Source of the DNA: Hyphomonas polymorpha PS728
GTDB taxonomy: Bacteria; Pseudomonadota; Alphaproteobacteria; Caulobacterales; Hyphomonadaceae
Assembly: GCF_000685315.1 (NCBI RefSeq)
Contig: NZ_ARYM01000008.1
Coordinates: 62,001 to 126,000, forward strand
DNA length: 64,000 nt
Reading direction: 5' to 3'
The notes below the pieces were generated by a model, which did no database searches, was not told the origin of the DNA, and saw nothing but the letters and a program-made list of their open reading frames with translations. A program made the translations under genes and the position numbers. Of this stretch, positions 19,152 to 27,638 are shown piece after piece; position 1 is the first letter of the stretch, and every line of letters begins with the position of its first letter.

Positions 19152-21024
19152 CCGGGGCGAGATTGCCGCCCGTATTTTCCGCACCTGCCGCGAGCTTGGC
19201 ATCGAGACCGTCGCCGTCTTTTCCGAGGCGGACCGCGCCGCCAAGCATGTGCGCGAAGCCGATGAGGCGGTCTGCATCGGACCGGCGCCTGCGCCTGAGA
19301 GCTATCTGCGTGCCGAAGCGATCATTGCCGCCGCGATGGAAACGGGCGCTGATGCGATCCACCCCGGCTACGGATTCCTCTCCGAGAACGCTGCCTTTGC
19401 CGAGGCTGTGGTCGCGGCCGGGCTGATCTGGGTCGGCCCGCCGGCGTCCGCCATCCGCGCCATGGGGCCAAAGGATGAGGCCAAGCGCATTGCCGAGGAG
19501 GCGGGCGTGCCCGTGCTGCCCGGCTATCGCGGCGAGGCGCAGGACATTGCCACGCTGAAGAAGGCCGCCGCGAAGATCGGCTATCCGCTGCTCATCAAGG
19601 CGGTCGCAGGCGGCGGTGGACGCGGTATCCGGCAGGTGTCCAAAGAGGCTGAGCTGGACGCCGAACTCATCAGCGCCGTGCGCGAGGCGGAAAGCGCCTT
19701 TGGCGATGGCCGCGTGATGCTGGAGAAGCTGGTTCTGCAGCCGCGCCATATCGAAGTACAGGTGTTTGGCGATGCCCACGGCAATGTGGTGCACCTGTTC
19801 GAGCGGGACTGCTCGCTGCAGCGCCGCCGCCAGAAGGTGCTCGAAGAAGCACCCGCGCCCGGCATGCCCGAAGACGTGCGCAAGGCGATGACAGAGGCGT
19901 CGGTAAAGCTCGCCAAGGCTGTTGGCTATCAGGGTGCCGGTACGGTGGAATTCATCGTGGACGGATCAAAGCCTCTAGCGGTGGACACGTTCTGGTTCCT
20001 GGAAATGAATACGCGGCTTCAGGTGGAGCATCCCGTGACGGAGATGGTCACCGGGCAAGATCTGGTGGAGTGGCAACTCATCGTCGCTTCGGGCGGCACG
20101 CTGCCGCTGGCGCAGGACGAGATCGCGCTGAATGGCCATGCCATCGAAGCGCGCATCTGCGCCGAAGATCCGGCAGAAGGCTTCCGTCCAGGCGCAGGCG
20201 TGATCCTCGAGTTCGGCCTGCTGAATGAGCCCGATGGCGACATCATCCGCTGGGATACCGGTTTTGAGACCGGTGACCGCGTGCCGTCCAATTACGATTC
20301 CATGATCGCCAAGCTGATCGTCTACGGAGATCATCGGGACGAGGCACTGGAACGCCTGACGGATACGCTAGCGCATACGCAACTTGCGGGCGTGCCGTCG
20401 AATGCCGGTTTCCTCCGTCGCTGCGCTATGTCGGATGCGTTTCAGACCGGTGCGCATCATGTGAACTGGATCGGCGACAATCTTGACGCGCTGGCCGCTG
20501 TGCCGGAGGAACATCGCGAGGCTTCGTTGAACGCAGTGGCGAGCCTTGTGCTGGATGAGGCGCCCGGCCTTTCCCCCTGGTCGATCAATGACGGTTTCCG
20601 CCTGAACGCCGCGCCGCGCCGCACGATTGTTCTGGCCGCTGATGGCGAGGCGGAGATGGTGGAGGCTGGCATTCCGATGCCGGAGGATGTTCCATTTCCT
20701 CTGGTGACGGATATTTCTCCGCGCCGCTATGCCGTTACCTGCGGCGGCGACACGTTTCTGGTAACGATCCCCGAATACAGCGCCGATGCCGACGCCGCGC
20801 TGGGCGGCAATGCCGTGAAGGCGCCGATGCCTGGCAAGGTGCTGACCATCACGGCGAAAGCGGGCGACGTGGTGACGCGCGGAGACACGCTGACCGTTCT
20901 GGAAGCCATGAAGATGGAACATGCCCTCGCCGCGCCGCGCGATGGTGTAGTCGAAGCGGTTCACGCCGCAGCAGGCCAGCAGGTGGCCGAGGGCGACCTG
21001 CTGGTGTCTCTGGTGGAAGAGTAG
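19123..21024 (+). CDS. mccA: Methylcrotonyl-CoA carboxylase, biotin-containing subunit
   Basis: This is the alpha subunit that carboxylates its own biotin with ATP and bicarbonate and supplies MccB. It has 633 residues: a biotin carboxylase N-domain (about 1-110, opening LLVANRGEIAARIFRT), an ATP-grasp domain with the GGGGRGIR loop (about 164-171), a C-terminal carboxylase domain, a linker, and a biotinyl domain with the biotin Lys in EAMKMEHA (K597). The size and linker fit MCC rather than propionyl- or acetyl-CoA carboxylase, though substrate is partly inferred from ivd and mccB in the region. GTG at 19123 is used, with GGGGAGG upstream, inside the DUF817 gene. Confidence 0.93.
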   Translation: MTITKLLVANRGEIAARIFRTCRELGIETVAVFSEADRAAKHVREADEAVCIGPAPAPESYLRAEAIIAAAMETGADAIHPGYGFLSENAAFAEAVVAAGLIWVGPPASAIRAMGPKDEAKRIAEEAGVPVLPGYRGEAQDIATLKKAAAKIGYPLLIKAVAGGGGRGIRQVSKEAELDAELISAVREAESAFGDGRVMLEKLVLQPRHIEVQVFGDAHGNVVHLFERDCSLQRRRQKVLEEAPAPGMPEDVRKAMTEASVKLAKAVGYQGAGTVEFIVDGSKPLAVDTFWFLEMNTRLQVEHPVTEMVTGQDLVEWQLIVASGGTLPLAQDEIALNGHAIEARICAEDPAEGFRPGAGVILEFGLLNEPDGDIIRWDTGFETGDRVPSNYDSMIAKLIVYGDHRDEALERLTDTLAHTQLAGVPSNAGFLRRCAMSDAFQTGAHHVNWIGDNLDALAAVPEEHREASLNAVASLVLDEAPGLSPWSINDGFRLNAAPRRTIVLAADGEAEMVEAGIPMPEDVPFPLVTDISPRRYAVTCGGDTFLVTIPEYSADADAALGGNAVKAPMPGKVLTITAKAGDVVTRGDTLTVLEAMKMEHALAAPRDGVVEAVHAAAGQQVAEGDLLVSLVEE

Positions 21025-21028
21025 GGGG

Positions 21029-22828
21029 TTAGCTGAGCTCCAGCCCTTCAAGCTCGCCGCTGTCCCGCCAGGCTTTCAGGATGCGGAAATAGGCGTTGGG
21101 GCCTTCGCCATAGGAGTTGTTCTGCGCGGCCCGGTCGCTCGGTTTGCCTTCATTATTGTAGTAGCCCGGCGTGCACTCTTCCAGAAACTGCTGGCGCATC
21201 ACCGCTTTCTCGACGATCTGCTGCACCCAGGCGGCTTCGCCTTCCGGGCTTGCCTCGAAAGTCCCAGCTTGGCGGGCAGAGACTTCGGAGAGGATGTAGG
21301 CGATCTGCTCGGCCTGCTCGTCCAGCAGGTGAGGGTAGTTGGCGGTGAAGCCGGCCTGGCCCGGCCCCATCAGGAACATGTTGGGGAAGTTATTGACGGC
21401 AAGGCCATGCAGGCTGCGCATGCCGTCCGCCCAATGATCTTTCATGGTCACGCCGCCCTTGCCGACAGGATCATACCCCGCGCGGCGGGTATAGTCCGTG
21501 CCCACTTCAAAGCCGGTGGCATAGACGAGGCAGTCGATCTTGTATTCGATGCCATCGACAATGATCGAATCCTCCGTGATCCGCTCAACACCCTGGCCGC
21601 CAGTGTCTACCAGCGTCACATTCGGCCGGTTGAAGGAATTGAGATACGCATCATGGAAGCACGGGCGTTTGCAGAACTGGCGATACCAGGGTTTCAGCTT
21701 GGCGGCGGTTTCCGGGTCTTTGATAACCTCGTCGACGCGGGCGCGCACCTGTTCCATCTTCTTGAAGTCTGCGAGTTCGGCGAGTTCTGCCAGACGCTCC
21801 GGCGAGAGCCCCTTCTTGTCGCCGGAGCTGGCGATGAAGAGAATGTTGCGGATGATGTCCGTCCACCCATCCTGCACCAGATCTTCCGGCTCATACCCGC
21901 CGGAAACAAGCGTGTTGAAATTCTCCATGCGGCGGCGCTGCCAGCCGGGCTGAAGGCTCTTTACCCACTCCACGTCGGTCGGCCGGTCATTGCGCACATC
22001 AATTGAAGAAGGCGTGCGCTGGAACACGTAGAGATGCTTGGCGCCTTCGGCGAGATGGGGCACGCATTGCACGGCGGTCGCGCCCGTGCCGATGATGCCG
22101 ACGACCTTGTCCTTCAGCTTGGTGAGGCCGCCTGTGCTGTCCCCGCCCGTATACTGATAATCCCAGCGGCTGGTGTGGAAGCTGTGGCCCTTGAAGCTTT
22201 CAACGCCCGGAATGCCCGGCAGCTTCGGCCGGTTCAGCGGGCCGTTGGACATGATGACGAACTGCGCGGTGAAGCGGTGGTCCCGGTCAGTCATGATGAT
22301 CCAGACCTTGCGGTCCTCATCCCATTCCATGCCGGTCACGCACGTGCCCAGAAGTGCGTTTTCATAGAGATTGAAGTGTTTGGCGATGCGGGCCGAATGC
22401 TCGAGGATTTCCGGCGCTTTGGCGTATTTTTCCTTTGGAATATACCCGGTCTCTTCCAGCAGAGGCAGGTAGATATAGCTCTCGATATCGCAGGCCGCGC
22501 CGGGATAGCGGTTCCAGTACCAGGTGCCGCCGAAATCGCCGCCGGTCTCGATCATGCGGATGTCCTTGAAGCCCGCCTTGCGCAGGCGCGCCGCAGACAA
22601 AAGCCCGCCAAAGCCGCCGCCGATCACGGCCACCTCGACATGATCGGTCACCGGCGCGCGGGCGACGCGCTCCGTATACGGGTCTTCCAGATAATGGGCG
22701 AACTGGCCGGCAACATTCACATATTGCTCATTGCCATCCCTGCGCAGGCGCTTGTCACGTTCGGCCCGGTAGCGGTCGCGCAGCTGGTTGGGGTCAAATC
22801 CCAGATCAAGGGCGGCGTCGTCAGCCAT
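21029..22828 (-). CDS. Baeyer-Villiger monooxygenase (flavin-containing)
   Basis: This 599-residue type I Baeyer-Villiger monooxygenase inserts oxygen next to a ketone with NADPH and FAD. The FAD motif GGGFGG (70-75), the Baeyer-Villiger fingerprint F-x-G-x-x-x-H-x-x-x-W-D (212-223), the NADPH motif GTGATA (247-252) and the ATGFE motif near the C-terminal third are all present. The length and the long N-terminal extension resemble the cyclohexanone/steroid/phenylacetone-type enzymes. GGGAGG lies just upstream of the ATG. It stands alone, converging on mccA with 4 bases between stops. The substrate is unknown; lipophilic ketones or steroids are likely by family. Confidence 0.92.
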   Translation of the reverse strand: MADDAALDLGFDPNQLRDRYRAERDKRLRRDGNEQYVNVAGQFAHYLEDPYTERVARAPVTDHVEVAVIGGGFGGLLSAARLRKAGFKDIRMIETGGDFGGTWYWNRYPGAACDIESYIYLPLLEETGYIPKEKYAKAPEILEHSARIAKHFNLYENALLGTCVTGMEWDEDRKVWIIMTDRDHRFTAQFVIMSNGPLNRPKLPGIPGVESFKGHSFHTSRWDYQYTGGDSTGGLTKLKDKVVGIIGTGATAVQCVPHLAEGAKHLYVFQRTPSSIDVRNDRPTDVEWVKSLQPGWQRRRMENFNTLVSGGYEPEDLVQDGWTDIIRNILFIASSGDKKGLSPERLAELAELADFKKMEQVRARVDEVIKDPETAAKLKPWYRQFCKRPCFHDAYLNSFNRPNVTLVDTGGQGVERITEDSIIVDGIEYKIDCLVYATGFEVGTDYTRRAGYDPVGKGGVTMKDHWADGMRSLHGLAVNNFPNMFLMGPGQAGFTANYPHLLDEQAEQIAYILSEVSARQAGTFEASPEGEAAWVQQIVEKAVMRQQFLEECTPGYYNNEGKPSDRAAQNNSYGEGPNAYFRILKAWRDSGELEGLELS

Positions 22829-22932
22829 GTGTTATTCCTCCCAGGTACGGATGCGGGATCTCTGCCCGTCATTTCTCGTCCGATGAGAGAAACTAACCGC
22901 GATTTTCAGCCGCTAACAGCCGTCACCCTGCG

Positions 22933-23829
22933 TCAGCCGCCAAAGCCCGTCAGCGCGCGCAGCACCACGAAAAGCAGGATGCCCGCGCCGATATACAGCC
23001 AGGTGTTGCTGCCATCTGATGTGCCCTTGGGGTTTTCCGGCGTCCGGCCCAACAGGCGGTCGAGCTCGCGCTGCTTGCGCACTTCCTGGGGCGTTTCGTG
23101 CCACTCGATGCTTTCGCGCACCCGGCGCAGCCAGGCGTTCATGTGCCGCTCAGCCGGGTGGCTGGAAGGCTGGCGCACCCAGCCGAACTGGGCGTCGAGA
23201 TCATCAAAGAGGCGCAGGGTCAGCCAGGCAGGCAGCTGCACATTTCCCGACTGCGCATAATAGCCGGTTGCATGGCAGAGATAGTTGCGCACCTGCCATT
23301 GCAGGGCGCGGTATTCATCGATGCCTTCCAGATCCGGCGCGTTGAACAGCGCGTCGAGATCGGCGCGCGAGGGCGGACCCCAGGGGGAGATCAGTGCCTC
23401 GTGCAGCTTCTGCATGGCCGCGTCGATGCGCCGGTCGAAATCGGTGGGGACGTATTCTTCTTCTTCTTCATCGAAATCTGCATCTTGGTCATCTTCAGCG
23501 TTCGGGGCCAGCGGGGCAGTGCGGGTAGCCGTATCTGACGCCTGTTCTGTCAGCGTTTCGCTGTGTCCGTCCCCTGACGGATCAGAACAGGCCTCCGTTC
23601 CGGTTTCGACTTCAGCGTCCTCATCATCCTCTTCATAATCTGCGGGATATTCTGCCCGCCAGCGCGCCTCCTGCCGCGCGCGCTCGAAAGCCTCGCGCAG
23701 GGCCATGAACGCCGCCCGGTCATCTTCGGGCCGGGTGACCTTCAGGCGCTCCGCATAGGCCTTGCGGATGTCGGCTTCGGTGGCGGTTTTGCGATCTAGG
23801 CCGAGGAGGGTGAAGGGGTCAGAAGACAT
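22933..23829 (-). CDS. Membrane-anchored J-like protein lacking HPD
   Basis: This 298-residue protein opens with a J-domain-like helix pair (FTLLGLDRKTATEADIRKAY, residues 6-25), but where functional J proteins have HPD it reads RPE (33-35), so it may not stimulate ATPase in the usual way. A very acidic low-complexity region (about 70-140) follows, then a conserved-looking alpha-helical domain, and a C-terminal hydrophobic anchor (about 276-294). This layout resembles E. coli DjlB/DjlC, C-terminally anchored partners of HscC. Its ATG overlaps the 3' end of the Hsp70 gene by 11 bases, so the two are surely one operon and probably one machine. Confidence 0.8.
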   Translation of the reverse strand: MSSDPFTLLGLDRKTATEADIRKAYAERLKVTRPEDDRAAFMALREAFERARQEARWRAEYPADYEEDDEDAEVETGTEACSDPSGDGHSETLTEQASDTATRTAPLAPNAEDDQDADFDEEEEEYVPTDFDRRIDAAMQKLHEALISPWGPPSRADLDALFNAPDLEGIDEYRALQWQVRNYLCHATGYYAQSGNVQLPAWLTLRLFDDLDAQFGWVRQPSSHPAERHMNAWLRRVRESIEWHETPQEVRKQRELDRLLGRTPENPKGTSDGSNTWLYIGAGILLFVVLRALTGFGG

Positions 23830-25528
23830 CCTCGCCCTCGACGCGGCTCAGGATTTCTTCGATCTGGGCGCGGGCGTCCTGGATCTGGCGCTTGTCATGG
23901 GTGTGCAGCACCGCTTCGAACTGGGCGAGGATGTGGCCGATCTGCTGGCGCAGCTCGCCGAGGCTGTTTTCATAGGCCGCGCGCAGGCGGGCGATGATGG
24001 CGGCGTTTTCCTGTTCGTCGCGCGGGTGGATTTTCAACGCGGCGAGTTCCTTGAGGCGTTTGTCGATCTCGGCGCGGGTCATCGTGCCGGGTGTGCCTTC
24101 GATCACGAGACGGAGGGTTTTCTTCGTGGCCACCGGTGTGGCCTCGACCTCAAGGATGCCGGAAGTATCGTAGGTATAGCGCACCTCCACCGTCTTGTCG
24201 GCCTTCAGGTCTGCCGGCAGGGGCACGCGCAGCTGGCCGATGCGCACATTATCGCGCACGAAGGGGCTTTCTCCCTGATAGATCATCAGGTTGATCTCGC
24301 GCTGGTGCTGTTCCAGCGGGCTGATTTCGTTGGCGCGGCTGGCGGGCACCACCGTGTTGCGCTCGATCAGCGGCGAGAAATGGCCCGGCTCCCACTGGTT
24401 CGGCCCCAGCGGCACGGAGACTTCGTAGCCGAGGGTGAAGGGGCAAACGTCTGTCATCACCACATCGTCAAGCGCGGCATGGCGGGCGGCGAGACCGGCC
24501 TGGACCGCTGCGCCAAGGGCGACGACATGATCGGGATCGATCGAGTGTTCCGGGAAGCGTTTGAACAGGCGTGTGATCAGCCCGCGTACGGCCTGCATGC
24601 GGGTGGCGCCGCCGACAGTGATGATGCGGTGCAGGTCGTCCGCCCGGAGGCTCGCGTCAGAGATGGCGCGCTGGATGGGCATCCGCAGGCGTTTGAGAAG
24701 CTCATCGGTGATCTCGTCAAACTTCTCCCGCGAGATGGAGACGGGGCGGGCCTCGCCCTTGATCACATATTCGCCGGTGGCCTCGGCTTTTTCCGAGAGC
24801 TGGTGCTTCAGCCGGTTGGCGAGGGCGCGCAGGCGGGCACCTTCCTCGCGGCTGACATCCTTGGGCTGGATGCCCAACTGGCGGCCGAGTTCTGTCGCCA
24901 GCGCGTCGGTGAAATCCTCCCCGCCGAGGAACGCGTCACCGGCCGAGGCGCGCACTTCCATCACGCCTGAGAACATCTCGAGGATCGAGACATCGAAGGT
25001 GCCCCCGCCGAGATCGACGACGAGGAAGGTGGATTCAGCTTCCTTGTCCTGAAGGCCATAGGCGAGGGCGGCGGCGGTCGGCTCGTTGACGAGGCGGTTG
25101 ACCTTCAGCCCGGCAAATTCAGCGGCGGTGATGGTGGCTTTGCGCTGGATGTCGTTGAAATAGGCAGGCACGGAGATGACCGCTTCTTCCACCTTCCGCC
25201 CAAGATGAGCTTCAGCATCGGCCCGCAGGCTGCGGAGAACCAGGGCGGAAAGTTCTTCCGGCCGGAAGGATTTCTTGCCCAGCTTCACTTCATGATTGGT
25301 GCCCATATAGCGCTTGAAGCGGGCGGTGGTGAGATCTGGATGGGTCAGTAGCCGGTCACGGGCGGCGCGGCCCACCAGCACGGCGCCGTCATCGCCATAA
25401 CCCACAGCAGACGGCGTCATCACCTCGCCCAGCGCATTTGGCACCAGTGTTGGGCCATCCGCCTCGAATACTGCCACAAGTGAATTGGTTGTGCCCAGGT
25501 CGATGCCGATGATGGCCTTGTCGGACAT
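23819..25528 (-). CDS. Hsp70-family chaperone (HscC-like)
   Basis: This 569-residue Hsp70 has a complete nucleotide-binding domain: IGIDLGTTNS (6-15) as phosphate loop 1, the VPAYFND and NEPTAAALAYG motifs, VVDLGGGTFDVS as phosphate loop 2, and the adenosine motif GGATRM. The substrate-binding domain is present but the C-terminal lid is short and there is no EEVD-like tail, so at about 570 residues it resembles HscC rather than DnaK (about 640). It is translationally coupled to the J-like protein. The ATG at 25528 begins MSDKAIIGIDLG; an upstream in-frame ATG would add 11 residues. A specialised client is likely. Confidence 0.9.
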   Translation of the reverse strand: MSDKAIIGIDLGTTNSLVAVFEADGPTLVPNALGEVMTPSAVGYGDDGAVLVGRAARDRLLTHPDLTTARFKRYMGTNHEVKLGKKSFRPEELSALVLRSLRADAEAHLGRKVEEAVISVPAYFNDIQRKATITAAEFAGLKVNRLVNEPTAAALAYGLQDKEAESTFLVVDLGGGTFDVSILEMFSGVMEVRASAGDAFLGGEDFTDALATELGRQLGIQPKDVSREEGARLRALANRLKHQLSEKAEATGEYVIKGEARPVSISREKFDEITDELLKRLRMPIQRAISDASLRADDLHRIITVGGATRMQAVRGLITRLFKRFPEHSIDPDHVVALGAAVQAGLAARHAALDDVVMTDVCPFTLGYEVSVPLGPNQWEPGHFSPLIERNTVVPASRANEISPLEQHQREINLMIYQGESPFVRDNVRIGQLRVPLPADLKADKTVEVRYTYDTSGILEVEATPVATKKTLRLVIEGTPGTMTRAEIDKRLKELAALKIHPRDEQENAAIIARLRAAYENSLGELRQQIGHILAQFEAVLHTHDKRQIQDARAQIEEILSRVEGEDVF

Positions 25529-25670
25529 GTGGTCTTGCCCCCGCGGGTATGCCTTCTGCACCCTTAGCGCGTCCGCACGCTCAGTCCAGCCGTCCTTTCA
25601 CCCAGTGCCATGCCTCTGTTACAAAACTGTCCTATGGCGGGGGAACATGCACAAGAAGGAGGCCGCCCCT

Positions 25671-27617
25671 ATGGCGATGATGGACGATAGCGAGAACAAG
25701 CCCGTAAACCCCCGCATTGCCGCAGGTGTGGCCACTATCGGCGATGTGATCGGCCACCGGCTGTCTCGGCGCGGCTTTCTGGGTGGGCTAGGCGCGGTAT
25801 CTGGCCTCGCGCTGGCCGGATGTACGCGCGGCGGCGAGGCGCCAGGCCCGGTTGGCAGCCGGGAGGCGGTCAGCGCAGACATACCGGCTTTTCGCTTCGA
25901 CGAAATCGCTCGAGGCATGGACGAGACGCATCATGTCGCGGAGGGTTACCGGGCCGATGTGCTGATCCGCTGGGGAGACCCGCTATTTGCTGACAGCCCG
26001 GTATTCGACCCGGCTAACCAGACGGCTGAGGCTCAGCGCCGGCAGTTCGGGTACAACAACGACTTCATCGGTTATGTTCCGCTGGAGGCCGACAGCGAGG
26101 GGCGCGAGCGGGCTCTACTCTGCGTCAATCACGAATATACCTCGACCAACATCATGCTGCCGGGTGTGGCGGCTGGCTATCCTGCATCGATGACGCGGGA
26201 GCTGTGCGAAATCGAAATGGCGGCCCATGGTGGATCCGTCGTTGAAATCCGCAAGGAAGACGGCGTGTGGAAGCCGGTAACAGACTCCTATTACAACAGG
26301 CGCATTACGGCTGATACGACCAAAATGAGAGTGAGCGGGCCAGCTGCCGGAAGCCCACGTCTTCAGACGACGGAAGACCCTACCGGCGTGGTGGTTTCCG
26401 GAACAATGAACAACTGCGCTGGCGGCATCACGCCATGGGGCACATATCTTATGGCGGAGGAGAACTTCAACGGGAACTTCCTCGGCGAGCTGCCGGAAAA
26501 TCATCCGGAGGCAGAGAATCACAAGCGTTATGGCGTTCCCTCCGGCTGGTATCAATGGGGCCGTTTCTTCGACCGCTACGATGTCAGCAAGGAGCCCAAC
26601 GAGCCCAACCGTTTCGGCTGGATCGTTGAGGTTGATCCCACGGATCCCAACCATGTTCCGCGCAAACGCACCGCGCTGGGCCGGTTCAAGCATGAGGGTG
26701 CCGAAAGCGTTGTAGCACCTGATGGCCGCGTGGTGGTCTATTCAGGCGATGATCAGAGATTTGATTATGTCTACAAATTTGTGACCAAGGGGAAGTTTGA
26801 GCCTGGAAACTGGACGGTGAATGGCGACTTGCTGGATGAGGGCACGCTGTATGTGGCGCGGTTTGATGCCGATGGCACGGTGGCGTGGTTGCCGCTGGTC
26901 TATGGAACCGGTCCGCTGACGGAAGAAAATGGTTTTGCCTCGCAGGCGGACGTTCTGATCGAAACGCGCCGGGCGGGTGACCTTCTGGGCGCCACGCCCA
27001 TGGACCGGCCTGAGGACGTGGAGCCCAATGCCAAGACAGGTCGCGTCTACGTCATGCTGACCAATAATGACCGCCGCACGGAAGCGCAGGTGGACGCCGC
27101 CAATCCGCGCGCTTCAAACCGGTTTGGCCATATCATCGAGATCATCGAACCGGAGGGAGATTTCACCTCCGAAACCTCGCGCTGGGAAATTCTGGTGCGC
27201 TGCGGCGATCCCTCCATTGCGCCTGTTGGCGCGCTCTGGAACCCTCTGACTACAGATAATGGATGGTTTGCCAGCCCGGACAATTGCGCCATTGATCCGC
27301 AAGGGCGCCTGTGGGTTTCAACCGACGGCAACGAAGATTCCGGCGCGGCCGATGGCCTTTGGGCGCTGGAGACGGAGGGCGAGCGGCGCGGCACAGGGCG
27401 GCATTTCTTCCGTTGTCCCGTGGGCGCTGAAATGTGCGGCCCTCGCTTTAACGAGACAGGCGAAGCCCTGTTCCTGGCAGTCCAGCATCCGGGAGATACG
27501 GATGGCGCCACTTACGAGGCGCCCGGCACGCGCTGGCCGGACTTCCAGCCTGCCATGCCGCCGCGCCCAAGCGTGGTCGTCGTAACGAAACAGGGCGGCG
27601 GCCCGATCGGGGGATAA
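25671..27617 (+). CDS. PhoX-type (DUF839) phosphatase, Tat-exported
   Basis: This 648-residue protein belongs to the PhoX/DUF839 family of Ca2+- and Fe-dependent alkaline phosphatases that act outside the cytoplasm. A twin-arginine signal is clear: LSRRGFLGGLG followed by a hydrophobic stretch ending LALAGC, about 30-55 residues from the start. The body has PhoX-like stretches such as LLCVNHEYTS, ENFNGNF, the VYSGDDQRFDYVYKF strand, and ASPDNCAIDPQGRLWVSTDG. The ATG at 25671 is chosen for the ideal AAGGAGG 9 bases upstream; ATG at 25647 is possible. It is divergent from the Hsp70 gene. Phosphate regulation cannot be judged: I see no clear Pho box. Confidence 0.85.
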   Translation: MAMMDDSENKPVNPRIAAGVATIGDVIGHRLSRRGFLGGLGAVSGLALAGCTRGGEAPGPVGSREAVSADIPAFRFDEIARGMDETHHVAEGYRADVLIRWGDPLFADSPVFDPANQTAEAQRRQFGYNNDFIGYVPLEADSEGRERALLCVNHEYTSTNIMLPGVAAGYPASMTRELCEIEMAAHGGSVVEIRKEDGVWKPVTDSYYNRRITADTTKMRVSGPAAGSPRLQTTEDPTGVVVSGTMNNCAGGITPWGTYLMAEENFNGNFLGELPENHPEAENHKRYGVPSGWYQWGRFFDRYDVSKEPNEPNRFGWIVEVDPTDPNHVPRKRTALGRFKHEGAESVVAPDGRVVVYSGDDQRFDYVYKFVTKGKFEPGNWTVNGDLLDEGTLYVARFDADGTVAWLPLVYGTGPLTEENGFASQADVLIETRRAGDLLGATPMDRPEDVEPNAKTGRVYVMLTNNDRRTEAQVDAANPRASNRFGHIIEIIEPEGDFTSETSRWEILVRCGDPSIAPVGALWNPLTTDNGWFASPDNCAIDPQGRLWVSTDGNEDSGAADGLWALETEGERRGTGRHFFRCPVGAEMCGPRFNETGEALFLAVQHPGDTDGATYEAPGTRWPDFQPAMPPRPSVVVVTKQGGGPIGG

Positions 27618-27638
27618 GGCCGCGCCTCTGCTTCAGTT

